A stretch of 64,000 nucleotides of DNA from Pantoea alhagi (GCF_002101395.1 NZ_CP019706.1:2232001-2296000); one strand, 5' to 3'; counted from the first letter of the stretch, positions 51,489 to 60,861 are shown. Notes: generated by a model from the letters alone, not told the origin. Numbers and translations: made by a program.

Positions 51489-52118
51489 TCAATGGGTTTG
51501 CTGCACCAGCAGCGCGGCCAGCGCATCGGCGTCAGCGAAGCCGCTTCCCACCGGACAGGTGATCAGCCGGGCTGGATAAGCTCGCGCCAGCTGCGGCAGG
51601 CAGGCGTCGTGAAAACGCTTCAGATCGAGAAAATAGTCCAGCGTATAGGCGGCCTCGCCTGGCCGACCACGCGCCATACAGCTGTCAAAGCAGGCCTGCG
51701 GGCAACGATCGATATAGAGCACCACATCGATCGGTGGATAGTCGCTCAGGCAGGTTTTGATCTGATAGTAATAATCCATATAGGCGGCGTCGGGGCGTTC
51801 GGTATGCAGGAAATTGGCGTGACAAAAAACCACGTCGCTGTAAAGCGAACGTTCAATTAAATAGTTGCCGTCGGGCAGATCTTTCAACAGCTGCTGGCGC
51901 ATCCGGGTGATATAAAGCTGAAAGCGTATTCGGGCATCGGCGTCGCCGGGGCTGCTGATAAACGCCTGTAGCAGCGCCAAAAACTGCGGATCGCCATCTA
52001 CCGGCTCTACCATAACCTGCCAGCTTTCGCCGCTCAACGCGGTAAGGCGTTCAGCCAGCGGCCCGATAAGCGAGCTTTTACCGGCAGCAATATTGGCTTC
52101 AATCGTAATTATCTTCAT
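51489..52118 (-). CDS. Deoxynucleoside kinase family protein
   Basis: A 209-residue dNK-family protein with a P-loop EANIAAGKSS at about 8-17, the DRS-like ERSLYSDVVFCHANF (about 87-101), and a YIDRCPQACFDSCMARGRPG lid region. Such kinases phosphorylate deoxyadenosine, deoxyguanosine or pyrimidine deoxynucleosides and are sporadic in enterobacteria; some phages carry them. Which nucleoside is used cannot be told. A small ORF ends 33 bp upstream on the same strand. Confidence 0.85.
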   Translation of the reverse strand: MKIITIEANIAAGKSSLIGPLAERLTALSGESWQVMVEPVDGDPQFLALLQAFISSPGDADARIRFQLYITRMRQQLLKDLPDGNYLIERSLYSDVVFCHANFLHTERPDAAYMDYYYQIKTCLSDYPPIDVVLYIDRCPQACFDSCMARGRPGEAAYTLDYFLDLKRFHDACLPQLARAYPARLITCPVGSGFADADALAALLVQQTH

Positions 52119-52151
52119 TCACTTCACCTGCCATACAGAAAATTGTTGCTG

Positions 52152-52340
52152 CTACCGTGCGGCATCAATGCCAAATAAGCGGCGCAGCACGTTGAAAATT
52201 CGTCTGCGTTGTGGAACAGCATAGCTTTCATTACGGGCAATCATCTCTTCAATACCGATTTCGCCCAGCAGTTCGCGCATCATATTTTCGCTGCTGACGC
52301 ATTTTTCTACCTGACGCTGTAAATCATCATACCAGGGCAT
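52152..52340 (-). CDS. Small basic hypothetical protein, 62 aa
   Basis: MPWYDDLQRQVEKCVSSENM... ends in a basic stretch RRRIFNVLRRLFG. AAAGGAG lies upstream of the ATG with good spacing, and it sits 33 bp before the deoxynucleoside kinase gene, so it is probably expressed with it. I do not recognise a family; the charged helical sequence has no membrane segment. It may regulate or accompany the kinase. Confidence 0.6.
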   Translation of the reverse strand: MPWYDDLQRQVEKCVSSENMMRELLGEIGIEEMIARNESYAVPQRRRIFNVLRRLFGIDAAR

Positions 52341-52453
52341 GGTTAGCTCCTTTATCAGTGAGTACAGCAGCCGTGGCGCTACTGTTATCTCCCTTATTGC
52401 AAGCTATATGCCATATGTAACCAACTGAATTTAAACAGGTAAATTAAATTGTA

Positions 52454-52511
52454 CTGTCATTTTGATGCCACCGAAACCTGTCAAAATGACGCAGGCCTGT
52501 CATTTTGACGC
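52454..52511 (+). promoter_or_regulatory. Three palindromic GTCA-N4-TGAC operators upstream of yghU
   Basis: CTGTCATTTTGATGC (52454-52468), CTGTCAAAATGACGC (52478-52492) and CTGTCATTTTGACGC (52497-52511) are three copies of a GTCAWWWWTGAC-type palindrome, spaced 24 and 19 bp apart. They lie 108-165 bp upstream of the yghU start and upstream of a likely -10 (TACACT, 52563-52568), which suits an activator. The regulator is unknown. Confidence 0.7.
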
Positions 52512-52618
52512 GCTGCCGGATGATGAAAGCCAGCACGGTTAAGTTTGTTTAAACCCGCCTGCTACACTCGGTTCAGCGTAGTACGTCACTTAATCACTAC
52601 TATCAAGGACACCACATC

Positions 52619-53476
52619 ATGTCAGAGAACAATTATCAGCCGCCGAAGGTCTGGCAATGGGATCAGCAGGGTGCAGGAAGCTGGTCGAAAATAAACCGTC
52701 CGATTTCTGGCGCAACGCATGAGGCGGCTCTGCCGTTGGGTAAACATCCGTTGCAGCTTTACTCAATGGGAACGCCGAACGGGCAGAAAGTGACGATTCT
52801 GCTGGAGGAGCTGCTGGCGTTAGGTGAAAGCGGCGCGGAGTATGACGCGCATCTGATTCGTATCAGTGAAGGCGATCAGTTCTCCAGCGGCTTTGTTGCG
52901 GTTAATCCCAATTCCAAAATTCCGGCGCTGCTTGATCGCTCAGAAACGCCAGCAGTGCGCGTGTTTGAATCGGGCAATATTCTGGTTTATCTGGCGGAAA
53001 AATTTGGCCATTTCCTGCCGCAGGCGCGCGGCGCGCGCGCTGAAACCCTGAACTGGCTGTTCTGGCTGCAGGGTTCTGCGCCCTATATCGGCGGCGGCTT
53101 CGGTCATTTCTATCACTACGCGCCGGAAAAAATCGAGTACGCCATCAACCGCTTTGCGATGGAAGCCAAGCGCCAGCTGGATGTGCTGGATCGTCAGCTG
53201 GCTCAGCATCGCTATATTGCCGGGGAAGAGTACAGCATTGCCGATATGGCGATTTGGCCCTGGTATGGCGTGCTGGTACAGGGTGGTCTGTACGAGGCGG
53301 CAGAATTCCTTGATGCTGCTTCCTATAAAAACCTTCAGCGCTGGGCGCAGGAGATTGGTGAGCGGCCAGCCGTACAGCGCGGACGCATCGTTAACCGTAC
53401 CTGGGGCGAGCAGTCGCTGCCAGAGCGCCACGATGCCACTGATTTCGACCAGTTTGGGCTGAATCAGGTACGCTAA
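52619..53476 (+). CDS. yghU: YghU, glutathione-dependent disulfide-bond oxidoreductase
   Basis: A 285-residue nu-class glutathione transferase-like protein matching E. coli YghU, with the N-terminal YQPPKVWQWD extension, a thioredoxin-like domain (about 45-130, with GTPNGQKVTI and VNPNSKIPALLD) and an all-helical domain. The family reduces disulfides and organic peroxides with two bound glutathiones rather than acting as a classic transferase. The upstream triple operator suggests induction by a specific stress. A terminator follows. Confidence 0.92.
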   Translation: MSENNYQPPKVWQWDQQGAGSWSKINRPISGATHEAALPLGKHPLQLYSMGTPNGQKVTILLEELLALGESGAEYDAHLIRISEGDQFSSGFVAVNPNSKIPALLDRSETPAVRVFESGNILVYLAEKFGHFLPQARGARAETLNWLFWLQGSAPYIGGGFGHFYHYAPEKIEYAINRFAMEAKRQLDVLDRQLAQHRYIAGEEYSIADMAIWPWYGVLVQGGLYEAAEFLDAASYKNLQRWAQEIGERPAVQRGRIVNRTWGEQSLPERHDATDFDQFGLNQVR

Positions 53477-53483
53477 TCTGCAG

Positions 53484-53509
53484 CCACGGTGGAAAGCCGC
53501 CGTGGTTTT
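53484..53509 (+). terminator. Terminator of yghU
   Basis: CCACGGTGG (53484-53492) and CCGCCGTGG (53497-53505) form a 9-bp stem with one G-U pair and an AAAG loop, followed by TTTTG. Confidence 0.85.
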
Positions 53510-54010
53510 GCAGCCAATAAAATACTACTGTTAATTATTAACACCCCTCATTAGCGGCAAAGTGTTAATTATTCCCGGCGCACGGATTAGCTGATTAAAT
53601 AATTAGAACGCATTAGCATTAATTCTAATAAACGGTTGGATTTAAAGTTACTTCTGTTTCATAAAATAATATTTTATCGAATGGTTAACTGCTTTTTTGT
53701 TTGAAGTTGCTGTTATTATTAACGGCTTAAATAAAAGTAACCATTAAAATGTCAGGCGGTAAGGCGGGGTATGACAGGGATGTTAATCTTTTCTTTTTGT
53801 AGCAGACGATCGTAAACTGGAAACTGTCGGAGTGAGAACAATCCAGTCTGGCTGGTTATATAATGATTGCAACTATCCATAATATTACGTATTTCCATTT
53901 TTAGTTTATGTGAAAATGCGCCCGTTTTAATCTGGCAGGAGGGGTGAAAATAATGGCCGTAATGAATCCGTCATTGTTTTTTCTTTTCATGCTATTAAAT
54001 GAGGTGGGCT
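53510..54010. other. About 500 bp of AT-rich intergenic DNA between yghU and the M20 gene
   Basis: No gene of normal size is seen. GTTAATTATTAAC (53530-53542) is a 13-bp palindrome and its left part recurs at 53564-53573. A 45-codon ORF with a good ribosome site (AGGAGG) starts at 53953 and ends at 54090, overlapping the next gene out of frame; it could be a leader peptide. The AT-richness suggests H-NS silencing. Confidence 0.5.
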
Positions 54011-55180
54011 ATGAGTGGAAAGTTTCAGCATATTATAAACAGCCAGGCGTTATTTACCGCGCTGCGTCGCGATCTGCATCAGCATCCTGAAATTGGGCTG
54101 GAAGAGTTGCGCACCAGCAGTATTGTTGCTGATAAATTACGCTCCTGGGGTTATCAGGTGCATCGCGGCATGGCGAAAACCGGCGTGGTGGGCACGCTGA
54201 AAGTGGGCCACGGCGATAAAACGCTGGGCCTGCGGGCGGATATGGATGCGCTGCCGATGCAGGAGCAGACCGGCAAATCCTGGAGCAGCCGGACAGAAGG
54301 AAAATTCCACGGCTGCGGGCATGACGGCCATACGGCAACGCTGCTGTGCGCGGCGGAGTATCTGGCGAAAACGCAGAACTTTCGCGGCACGCTGCATCTC
54401 ATATTTCAGCCGGGCGAAGAGCTGCTCTATGGCGGCAAACTGATGCTGGAAGATGGGCTGTTTCAGCAGTTTCCCTGCGATGCGATCTATGCACTGCACA
54501 ATATGCCGGGCTTAAAAAAGGGGCATTTTTACTTTAAAACCGGTGCCATGATGGCTTCGTCAGATACGTTGCATATTGAGGTAAGCGGTAAGGGGGGCCA
54601 CGGCGCTTTCCCGGAAAAAAGCATCGACGCCACGCTGGTGGCCTGCCAGATTGTGCTGGCGCTGCAAACGGTGGTTTCGCGCAACGTCTCGCCATTCTCT
54701 CCCGCCGTGATTACCGTTGGCAGCCTCTGCTCAGGCGAAGCGCCTAATATTATCAATGCCAGCGCCATGCTGAAGCTGAGCGTACGCGCACTGGATAATA
54801 AGGTGCGGCAGCAGTTGCTTAAACGCATCGGCGATATCGCTCACGGACAGGCGCAAAGCTTTGGCGCGAAGGTAAATATCGATCATATTAACGGCAGCCC
54901 GGTATTGATTAACGACCCTGAGGCAACGGCGTTCGCCATCAACGTTGCGCGCGAGCTGGTTGGCGAAAGCCGGGTCTGCACCAATACCGCGCCGGTCATG
55001 GGCAGCGAAGATTTCGCCTTTATGCTGACGGAAAATCCGCACGGCAGCTATCTGTTCCTGGGCGCAGGCGACGAACCGGAAAGATGCATGGTGCATCATC
55101 CAGGCTACGACTTTAACGATGAACTGATTGTTCCGGGCGCAATGTTTTTTAGCCATCTTGCAGAGTGCTTTTTAAATTAA
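54011..55180 (+). CDS. M20-family amidohydrolase (hippurate hydrolase-like)
   Basis: A 389-residue metallopeptidase of the amidohydrolase branch (HipO, IAA-amino-acid hydrolase relatives). Metal and catalytic motifs are LRADMDALPMQE, HGCGHDGHTATLL (Cys and His ligands), FQPGEEL (catalytic Glu), YALHNMP and the C-terminal MGSEDFAFML and HHPGYDFND. It would cleave an N-acyl amino acid or similar amide. AGG lies 6 bp before the ATG at 54011. An MFS transporter gene follows after about 80 bp, so the pair may import or export and process one substrate. Confidence 0.87.
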   Translation: MSGKFQHIINSQALFTALRRDLHQHPEIGLEELRTSSIVADKLRSWGYQVHRGMAKTGVVGTLKVGHGDKTLGLRADMDALPMQEQTGKSWSSRTEGKFHGCGHDGHTATLLCAAEYLAKTQNFRGTLHLIFQPGEELLYGGKLMLEDGLFQQFPCDAIYALHNMPGLKKGHFYFKTGAMMASSDTLHIEVSGKGGHGAFPEKSIDATLVACQIVLALQTVVSRNVSPFSPAVITVGSLCSGEAPNIINASAMLKLSVRALDNKVRQQLLKRIGDIAHGQAQSFGAKVNIDHINGSPVLINDPEATAFAINVARELVGESRVCTNTAPVMGSEDFAFMLTENPHGSYLFLGAGDEPERCMVHHPGYDFNDELIVPGAMFFSHLAECFLN

Positions 55181-55259
55181 ATATCGGTTGAGCATTATTC
55201 GTTTTGCGTTGAACGTCGCGTAAATGCTGACAGGGAAATATAAAACAGAGGGGATCCGA

Positions 55260-56663
55260 ATGTCTGCAACAGAAATAAAACAGATTAAATCTGTAGCGTA
55301 TCAGGGAAGCGGTCGGTTAATTATCGGAATTATGGCTGGGGTGCTGACATTTTGGTTGTTTGCCCAGTCGGTGGTGAATATCGTTCCGGCTATTCAGCAG
55401 GATGTTGCTATTCCTCTGGGATCGTTAAATTTAGCTATTAGCCTGACGGGACTTTTTTCCGGCTGCTTTATTGTGGTGGCGGGCGGCTTTGCCGATCGTT
55501 TTGGTCGGGTTAAAATGACCCAGCTGGGTTTTATATTAAGTATTATTGGCTGCCTGTGTCTGATTATGGCGCAAAATAGCCTGCTGTTTGCCGCAGGGCG
55601 AATTATTCAGGGGCTGTCCGCCGCCTGTATTATGCCCGCCACGCTGGCGTTAATAAAAACCTGCTATCAGGACGCGGCGCGGCAACGGGCGCTGAGCTAC
55701 TGGTCGATCGGCTCCTGGGGCGGTTCCGGCCTTTGCTCGCTGGCAGGCGGCGCGATAGCCACCTACTGGGGCTGGAAATGGGTGTTTATTCTGTCGATCC
55801 TCTTTGCGCTGGCGGGCATGCTGCTGATCCGCGGCACGCCGGAAAGCAAGGTTAATACCACCGTTTCCCATCGCTTTGACTATTTTGGCCTGTTTACCTT
55901 TGTGGTGATGCTTATTTGCCTGAACTGGGCGATTACCAAAGGCAACGCCTTTGGCTGGACCAGCAGTCCGATCCTGATCCCCGCCTTTATATTTTTGCTG
56001 GCGGCAGCGCTGTTTTTTACCGGCGCACGGCGTAAAAAGAGCGCCAGCTTTATCGATTTCGCACTGTTCAGGCAACGTGCCTGGAGTGGGGCGACGCTCT
56101 CTAACTTTTTACTCAACGCCGTGGCCGGTACGCTGATTGTCGCCAGCATCTATGTGCAACAGGGGCGAGGATTCAGCGCCTTTCAGTCCGGTATGTTAAC
56201 GCTGGGCTATCTGGTTGCTGTACTGGCAATGATCCGCGTCGGTGAAAAGCTGCTGCAAAAGGTGGGGGCGCGCAAGCCGATGCTGTGGGGCACCGCGATG
56301 ACCGGCATCGGCGTGGCCTTGATGGCGCTAACGCAACTCCCTGACAGCACCTACGCGGCGGCGGTATTTATAGGTTATGTGCTGTTTGGTCTCGGGTTAG
56401 GCTTTTATGCCACTCCCTCCACCGATACCGCTATTTCCAGCGCGCCGGAGGATAAAATCGGCGTGGCGTCCGGTATCTATAAAATGGCCAGTTCGCTGGG
56501 CGGCGCCTTCGGCATTGCCATCTCCGCCTCGGTCTATGCCGCAGTGTTGCCGCTGGGCGCAGCAACCGCAGCGACCGCCGGGCTGCTGGTTAACGTCGCG
56601 TTTTGCGTTATTTCATTTATTACCATTGCGCTGATGGTGCCGCGCCAGGCAGGCAGCGCTTAG
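55260..56663 (+). CDS. MFS transporter (DHA2-like)
   Basis: A 467-residue major facilitator with 13-14 hydrophobic segments. Motif A is FADRFGRVKM (about 84-93), and GRIIQGLSAACIMPATLALI is motif C-like, as in the drug:proton antiporter 2 group. GAGGGG lies 6 bp before the ATG at 55260. It follows the M20 amidohydrolase, so it may move that enzyme's substrate or product rather than drugs. It is convergent with the phospholipase D gene, with only 3 bp between stops. Confidence 0.82.
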   Translation: MSATEIKQIKSVAYQGSGRLIIGIMAGVLTFWLFAQSVVNIVPAIQQDVAIPLGSLNLAISLTGLFSGCFIVVAGGFADRFGRVKMTQLGFILSIIGCLCLIMAQNSLLFAAGRIIQGLSAACIMPATLALIKTCYQDAARQRALSYWSIGSWGGSGLCSLAGGAIATYWGWKWVFILSILFALAGMLLIRGTPESKVNTTVSHRFDYFGLFTFVVMLICLNWAITKGNAFGWTSSPILIPAFIFLLAAALFFTGARRKKSASFIDFALFRQRAWSGATLSNFLLNAVAGTLIVASIYVQQGRGFSAFQSGMLTLGYLVAVLAMIRVGEKLLQKVGARKPMLWGTAMTGIGVALMALTQLPDSTYAAAVFIGYVLFGLGLGFYATPSTDTAISSAPEDKIGVASGIYKMASSLGGAFGIAISASVYAAVLPLGAATAATAGLLVNVAFCVISFITIALMVPRQAGSA

Positions 56664-56666
56664 CCA

Positions 56667-57926
56667 TCAGGGCGCTTTTTTCTCGCCGCCCGGCTGTGGT
56701 GGGGGATAGTCATAATCAATACGCAACGCCGCCGCGTAAGGGCTATGCCACAGCTGCTGATAAAGCTGGTTTAACCGCTGCGCCATGTTCTCATTATTTA
56801 AAACCAGCTCCAGGTTGCGCGAGTTATCCAGATAGCCGCCGCGCCAGTTGCTGGTGCCGATCCAGGCAAGCCGATCGTCAAGGATCATTATTTTACTGTG
56901 GATCACCCGGGCATAAGGAATAAAGCCGCTGCTCGCAGGTGGAATGGTGACTACTTTAATCTCTACGTTGGGCACCAGCGCCAGGCTTTTCAGCCAGTCA
57001 ATATCGGGGCGGTCGGTATTCCAGTCGGCAACCATCAGTTCAATATGCACGCCGCGTGCTGCCGCGCTGCGTAAAGCGTTATCGATAACCGGATAAAAAG
57101 GGCGGCTGTGCTGCGATCCATAAGAGAGCGGCGCATAGTCCATTACCTGAACGCGCACCGAGCGTGTTGCCGACGCCAGCAGCTGCGGTAACGCCGCCTG
57201 CGAATCAATGACCCCTGGCGGATTCCAGCTATGCGGGCTGGCGACCAGATAGTTGCCGCTACGCAGCTCCGTGCGCGTCTCCTGACTGGCAACAGGGGGC
57301 ACTGGCTGATCGGCTGCCAGCAGTGCCTGGGCCTGCCAGTCCTGATTAAATATCGCGGCGATTTGCGCTACCACCGGCGCATCGCTGATGCGTAGGCCGG
57401 TCTCCTGAATATGCTCCAGCGCCCGCCAGTCGAAGTTCTGACTGCCGACAAACGCCTGACGATCGTCTATGACAAAATATTTGGCGTGAATAATGCCGCC
57501 GCTGAGTTTGCCAAACGGCATCAGACGTAGCTCAAGATTGGGAATGCTTTTCAGCTGTTCCAGCGTCTCCGGTGTGCTGTTACGCAAGCCTTTCTCTTCC
57601 ATAAGAAAGCGGATTTTTACGCCACGCTCGCCTGCGGCGCGCAGCGTGTGTAGCACTTCATCCAGCTTTGAGCCGGGCTGGTTGGCAACGTAAAACTGGG
57701 CGATATCGATCTGCCGTTGCGCACTCGCAAACATATCGCGCCAGACGTCGTCGCTGCGGCGCAGATCTCCCGCCTGTAATTGGGTCTCTACCGGTGCGGT
57801 GTAGACCAGCTCATAACCTTCGGTTTCAAAACGCGCGCTGGCGCCGGGACTTAATATCAACAGGCTACTGCTCCAGAGTAAAAATCGCAGGCGGCGACGC
57901 CACCTGCACGAGAAAATGTCAGGCAT
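56667..57926 (-). CDS. Periplasmic-looking phospholipase D-family protein (two HKD motifs)
   Basis: A 419-residue PLD-superfamily phosphodiesterase. A signal peptide (about 1-30, RRRLRFLLWSSSLLILSPGA) precedes two intact catalytic motifs: HAKYFVIDD (about 166) and HSKIMILDD (about 343), each followed by the GSQNFD and GTSNW turn. The cardiolipin-synthase/phosphatidyltransferase and nuclease branches share this layout. The start overlaps the exbB2 stop by 8 bp, so it is translationally coupled and is the last gene of the exbD2-tonB2-receptor-exbB2-PLD operon. The substrate is unknown: phospholipid, nucleic acid or another phosphodiester. Confidence 0.88.
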   Translation of the reverse strand: MPDIFSCRWRRRLRFLLWSSSLLILSPGASARFETEGYELVYTAPVETQLQAGDLRRSDDVWRDMFASAQRQIDIAQFYVANQPGSKLDEVLHTLRAAGERGVKIRFLMEEKGLRNSTPETLEQLKSIPNLELRLMPFGKLSGGIIHAKYFVIDDRQAFVGSQNFDWRALEHIQETGLRISDAPVVAQIAAIFNQDWQAQALLAADQPVPPVASQETRTELRSGNYLVASPHSWNPPGVIDSQAALPQLLASATRSVRVQVMDYAPLSYGSQHSRPFYPVIDNALRSAAARGVHIELMVADWNTDRPDIDWLKSLALVPNVEIKVVTIPPASSGFIPYARVIHSKIMILDDRLAWIGTSNWRGGYLDNSRNLELVLNNENMAQRLNQLYQQLWHSPYAAALRIDYDYPPPQPGGEKKAP

Positions 57927-58563
57927 AACGCTGCGCTCCGTTTTCTGCCCAGTTATCGGCAGCGTCGGGCAGCGGCAGTGCCGATCCGGCAGCGCGGATA
58001 AGCAGCACTTTTAACAGTTCGCCAATGCGATCCATACGGCTTTGCAGATAATTATTGCCTACCAGCGCAATCAGCGCGATGGCGATGCCCAGGCCGGTGG
58101 CGTACAGCGCAGTGCCCATTCCTGCCGATACCAGGCTCGGCTCAGAAACGCCGGAAGCGGAGAGCGCTTTAAAGGTATCGATAATTCCCATTACCGTTCC
58201 CAGCAGGCCAAGCAGCGGTGCGGCGGTAACGATGGTTTCCAGCAGCCACAGCCCACGGTTCAGCTGTGGCTTACTCAGCAGATATTGCGTTTCCACCATA
58301 TCATTCAGCGACTGCGCGTTATGCTGATTTTTATGCAGCATAATTGGCTGAATCATTGAGAGCGGCAGGCTGTTGCGGCGCAGCAGTTCGGCGGGCAGGG
58401 CATTAATCTGCCGTACCTGCGGCGTCAGCGCCTGCTCCAGCTGCCGCGCCTGTCGCCATGTCCAGGCGAAGCTAATTGCCCGCTCAATAATGATCACCAG
58501 CGCGATAGCCAGTGCAAAGTACATGATATAAAAGATAATGTCGTGCAGTAAGGTCGCGTTCAT
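57919..58563 (-). CDS. ExbB-like proton channel protein (second TonB system)
   Basis: A 214-residue MotA/TolQ/ExbB-family protein with three hydrophobic segments (about 10-30, 100-125, 143-165). The family hallmark is TAAPLLGLLGTVMGIIDTF followed by SAGMGTALYATGLGIAIALI. The ATG at 58563 follows CAGGA and gives a normal N-terminus; the open frame to 58719 lies inside the receptor gene. It is divergent in sequence from the exbB at 21.0 kb, so it is not a recent duplicate. Its stop is overlapped by the PLD start, and it follows the receptor gene by 19 bp. Confidence 0.9.
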   Translation of the reverse strand: MNATLLHDIIFYIMYFALAIALVIIIERAISFAWTWRQARQLEQALTPQVRQINALPAELLRRNSLPLSMIQPIMLHKNQHNAQSLNDMVETQYLLSKPQLNRGLWLLETIVTAAPLLGLLGTVMGIIDTFKALSASGVSEPSLVSAGMGTALYATGLGIAIALIALVGNNYLQSRMDRIGELLKVLLIRAAGSALPLPDAADNWAENGAQRYA

Positions 58564-58582
58564 TGTGTTGATTCCTGATTCA

Positions 58583-60826
58583 TCAGAAAGTGGCTTCCAG
58601 CGAGACGCTGAAGGTGCGCTCCTCGCCAACGTTGTAATAAGGCGTGTTAGCATCCAGTCCGTTACGCGCGCTGGCGTTAAACACGGTGGTGCGTGCCGAG
58701 GTGAGGTACTCTTTGTCAAACAGGTTATCGACGCCGAAACGCAGCGTGGCGCTTTTCACAATCTTCTTATCGACCGGCAGATGAACGCCTGCTGCCAGAT
58801 CAAATACCGTGCGGCCGCCTACTTTTTCATCATTGGTGAGATCGCCGTAAAACGCGCCGACATATTTAGCCGTTACGCCGCTATACCAGAGGCCATCATC
58901 GTAGCCCAGCGTCAGGTTAAGCAGGTTCTTCGGCACGTTAGGCAGCGTCTTGCCGGAGGTCGACAGGGTCACGCCCTCGGTAGTGAGATCCTCTTTTTGT
59001 TCTGAATCGGTAAAGGTATAAGAGGCGTAGTAGTTGAAGTTATGCGGCAGCTTTCCGCTCCACTCCAGCTCGATCCCCCGGTTCTCTACCTTGCCGACGT
59101 TCATCATTTCATAATCGCCGCTACTGTTGGTGGTGGAAACCTGACGATCGCTATAGCGCAGCCAGAACAGCGTGGCGCTCAACAGCATATCTTCCTGCTG
59201 GAAACGCCATCCCAGTTCATGGTTCCAGCTCAGCTCTGGTTTGGTGCTGATCGAGTCGCCGACGTTGTACAGCACATAATTAGGCGGCGTACGCATATTG
59301 CGTGACAGGCTGTAGAACAGCTGGTTCTCCGGGTTCAGGCGATAGCTGGCGCTGAAGTTGGGCAGAAATTTATGGTAGCTGGCGCGGCGATCTTCCGGGC
59401 TGTCATACAGGCTGCCATTATTCTCGCCGCGTCGCTCAACGTGCTGCCAGGCCAGGCCGCCTACCAGCGTCCAGTCGGGCGAAAGATACCAGCTATCCTG
59501 TACCCAGATCTTTTGCGCTGGCGTGACGGTGTACTGATCGCGGCCCTGTACTGTCTTGCCATTAGCATCGGTTACCTGATTTGAGCCGCCTGGCTCGCCC
59601 CACAGATCCGCCGGGTTGCCGTCTGAGTTGATGCTGATAAACGGCTGGGTCTGGTGCTGGCGCGCACGCTCGTACCAGTAGCCCAGGTCGAGGCTGTGCT
59701 GTTCGTTAATGTCCCACTTGAGTTTAGTGGTAATGCCGGGGCGCCAGGTCTGTGTCCAGGAAGGGCGATAGTAAGTATTGCTGCTGAGATTGCTTAAATC
59801 ATACTGTCCGGCCTGGTCCGAGGTGGGAGAGAGCGTCGACGCGTTCTGGCCGCTGAAGCTGCCGCCGTTACCCCAGTAATAATAGGGTTGAATAGTCCAG
59901 CTCAGATTATCGCGTAGCTGGAGTTTCTGGCTAAAGCTGACGGTCAGGTTTTCAAACGGGTTACGGTTCAGCTTGTAATAGCGGCTTATCTGACCGCGGC
60001 TGTTGTATTGCGGCGAGGAGGGAAAATCGCCGGAGCTGCGCCCCTCGCTTTCAAATTGCGCCTTGCTGATGGAGTTATAGTTGCTGTTTTCCTGACGGTT
60101 ATATTTCACAATCAGATTGCTGGTGTTGCCGTTTTCCGCCTCAAACAGCGAGTTCATCTCAAACTTATCAGAGTAGAGACGACCTTCGCCGCGCCATTTT
60201 TTCGCTTCGGTATGGGAGTAAGAGAGCCAGTTGCTAAAGCCGCTATATTCACCGGTCTCCAGGCGGGCAAAGGTTTTACTGAGATTATTGCTGCCGAGCG
60301 TCTGTTTCACGAAGCCGCCGAACTCTTTCGCCGGACGACGGGTTACCAGTCCGATATTGCCGCCGCTGGAGCCGATATGCGGGCCGTCCGCTTCAGACGC
60401 GCCCTGCGTGACAAAGATCTCCTGCAGGTTTTCCGCATCGCCCAACAGGCTAGGGTAGACCGCATAGTTGCCGGAATCGTTAATGGGAACGCCGTCCATC
60501 GACAGGCCAATCTGATCGGAGTTCATCCCGCGCATAGTGTAGTCAACGCCGCTCAGGCCGCTGGCATCGGTACTGTTAACGTTCAGCCCTGGCGTATATT
60601 TCAGCTTATCGATGGCATTGGCGGCGGAAGGCATTTTATCCATCGCCTCTTTTGTCACGGTGGAACGCGCTTTAGGCGTCTCCTCCTGAACCATCATGCC
60701 GCCGCCGAGAGAAACGCCCTGCACATCAATGGTGCCGACATCGCTATTCTCTTCCGCCTGCGTCAGGCCGGGCAACAGCGCAGCCATAATCGCAAGAGAT
60801 ATCCCAGAACGTTTAAATGCTGTCAT
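58583..60826 (-). CDS. TonB-dependent outer-membrane receptor
   Basis: A 747-residue gated beta-barrel receptor. The signal peptide is about 1-24 (ISLAIMAALLPGLTQA). A TonB-box candidate VGTIDVQG follows near the mature N-terminus, then a plug domain (about 45-165, with DYTMRGMNSDQIGLSMDGVP and SSGGNIGLVTRRP) and a 22-strand barrel ending in LEATF with the terminal aromatic. It lies between tonB2 and exbB2. The ligand cannot be read from the sequence. The ATG at 60826 fits the signal peptide; an ATG at 60862 overlaps the tonB2 stop and would add 12 residues. Confidence 0.92.
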   Translation of the reverse strand: MTAFKRSGISLAIMAALLPGLTQAEENSDVGTIDVQGVSLGGGMMVQEETPKARSTVTKEAMDKMPSAANAIDKLKYTPGLNVNSTDASGLSGVDYTMRGMNSDQIGLSMDGVPINDSGNYAVYPSLLGDAENLQEIFVTQGASEADGPHIGSSGGNIGLVTRRPAKEFGGFVKQTLGSNNLSKTFARLETGEYSGFSNWLSYSHTEAKKWRGEGRLYSDKFEMNSLFEAENGNTSNLIVKYNRQENSNYNSISKAQFESEGRSSGDFPSSPQYNSRGQISRYYKLNRNPFENLTVSFSQKLQLRDNLSWTIQPYYYWGNGGSFSGQNASTLSPTSDQAGQYDLSNLSSNTYYRPSWTQTWRPGITTKLKWDINEQHSLDLGYWYERARQHQTQPFISINSDGNPADLWGEPGGSNQVTDANGKTVQGRDQYTVTPAQKIWVQDSWYLSPDWTLVGGLAWQHVERRGENNGSLYDSPEDRRASYHKFLPNFSASYRLNPENQLFYSLSRNMRTPPNYVLYNVGDSISTKPELSWNHELGWRFQQEDMLLSATLFWLRYSDRQVSTTNSSGDYEMMNVGKVENRGIELEWSGKLPHNFNYYASYTFTDSEQKEDLTTEGVTLSTSGKTLPNVPKNLLNLTLGYDDGLWYSGVTAKYVGAFYGDLTNDEKVGGRTVFDLAAGVHLPVDKKIVKSATLRFGVDNLFDKEYLTSARTTVFNASARNGLDANTPYYNVGEERTFSVSLEATF

Positions 60827-60861
60827 TTTCTTTTCCTGTCGTACGATGAGAGGTTCCGGCA

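Noticed and set aside
58564..58719. 52-residue N-terminal extension of the second ExbB
   Set aside because: The extension lies inside the receptor gene, has no membrane or family similarity, and a ribosome site is correctly placed for the ATG at 58563.
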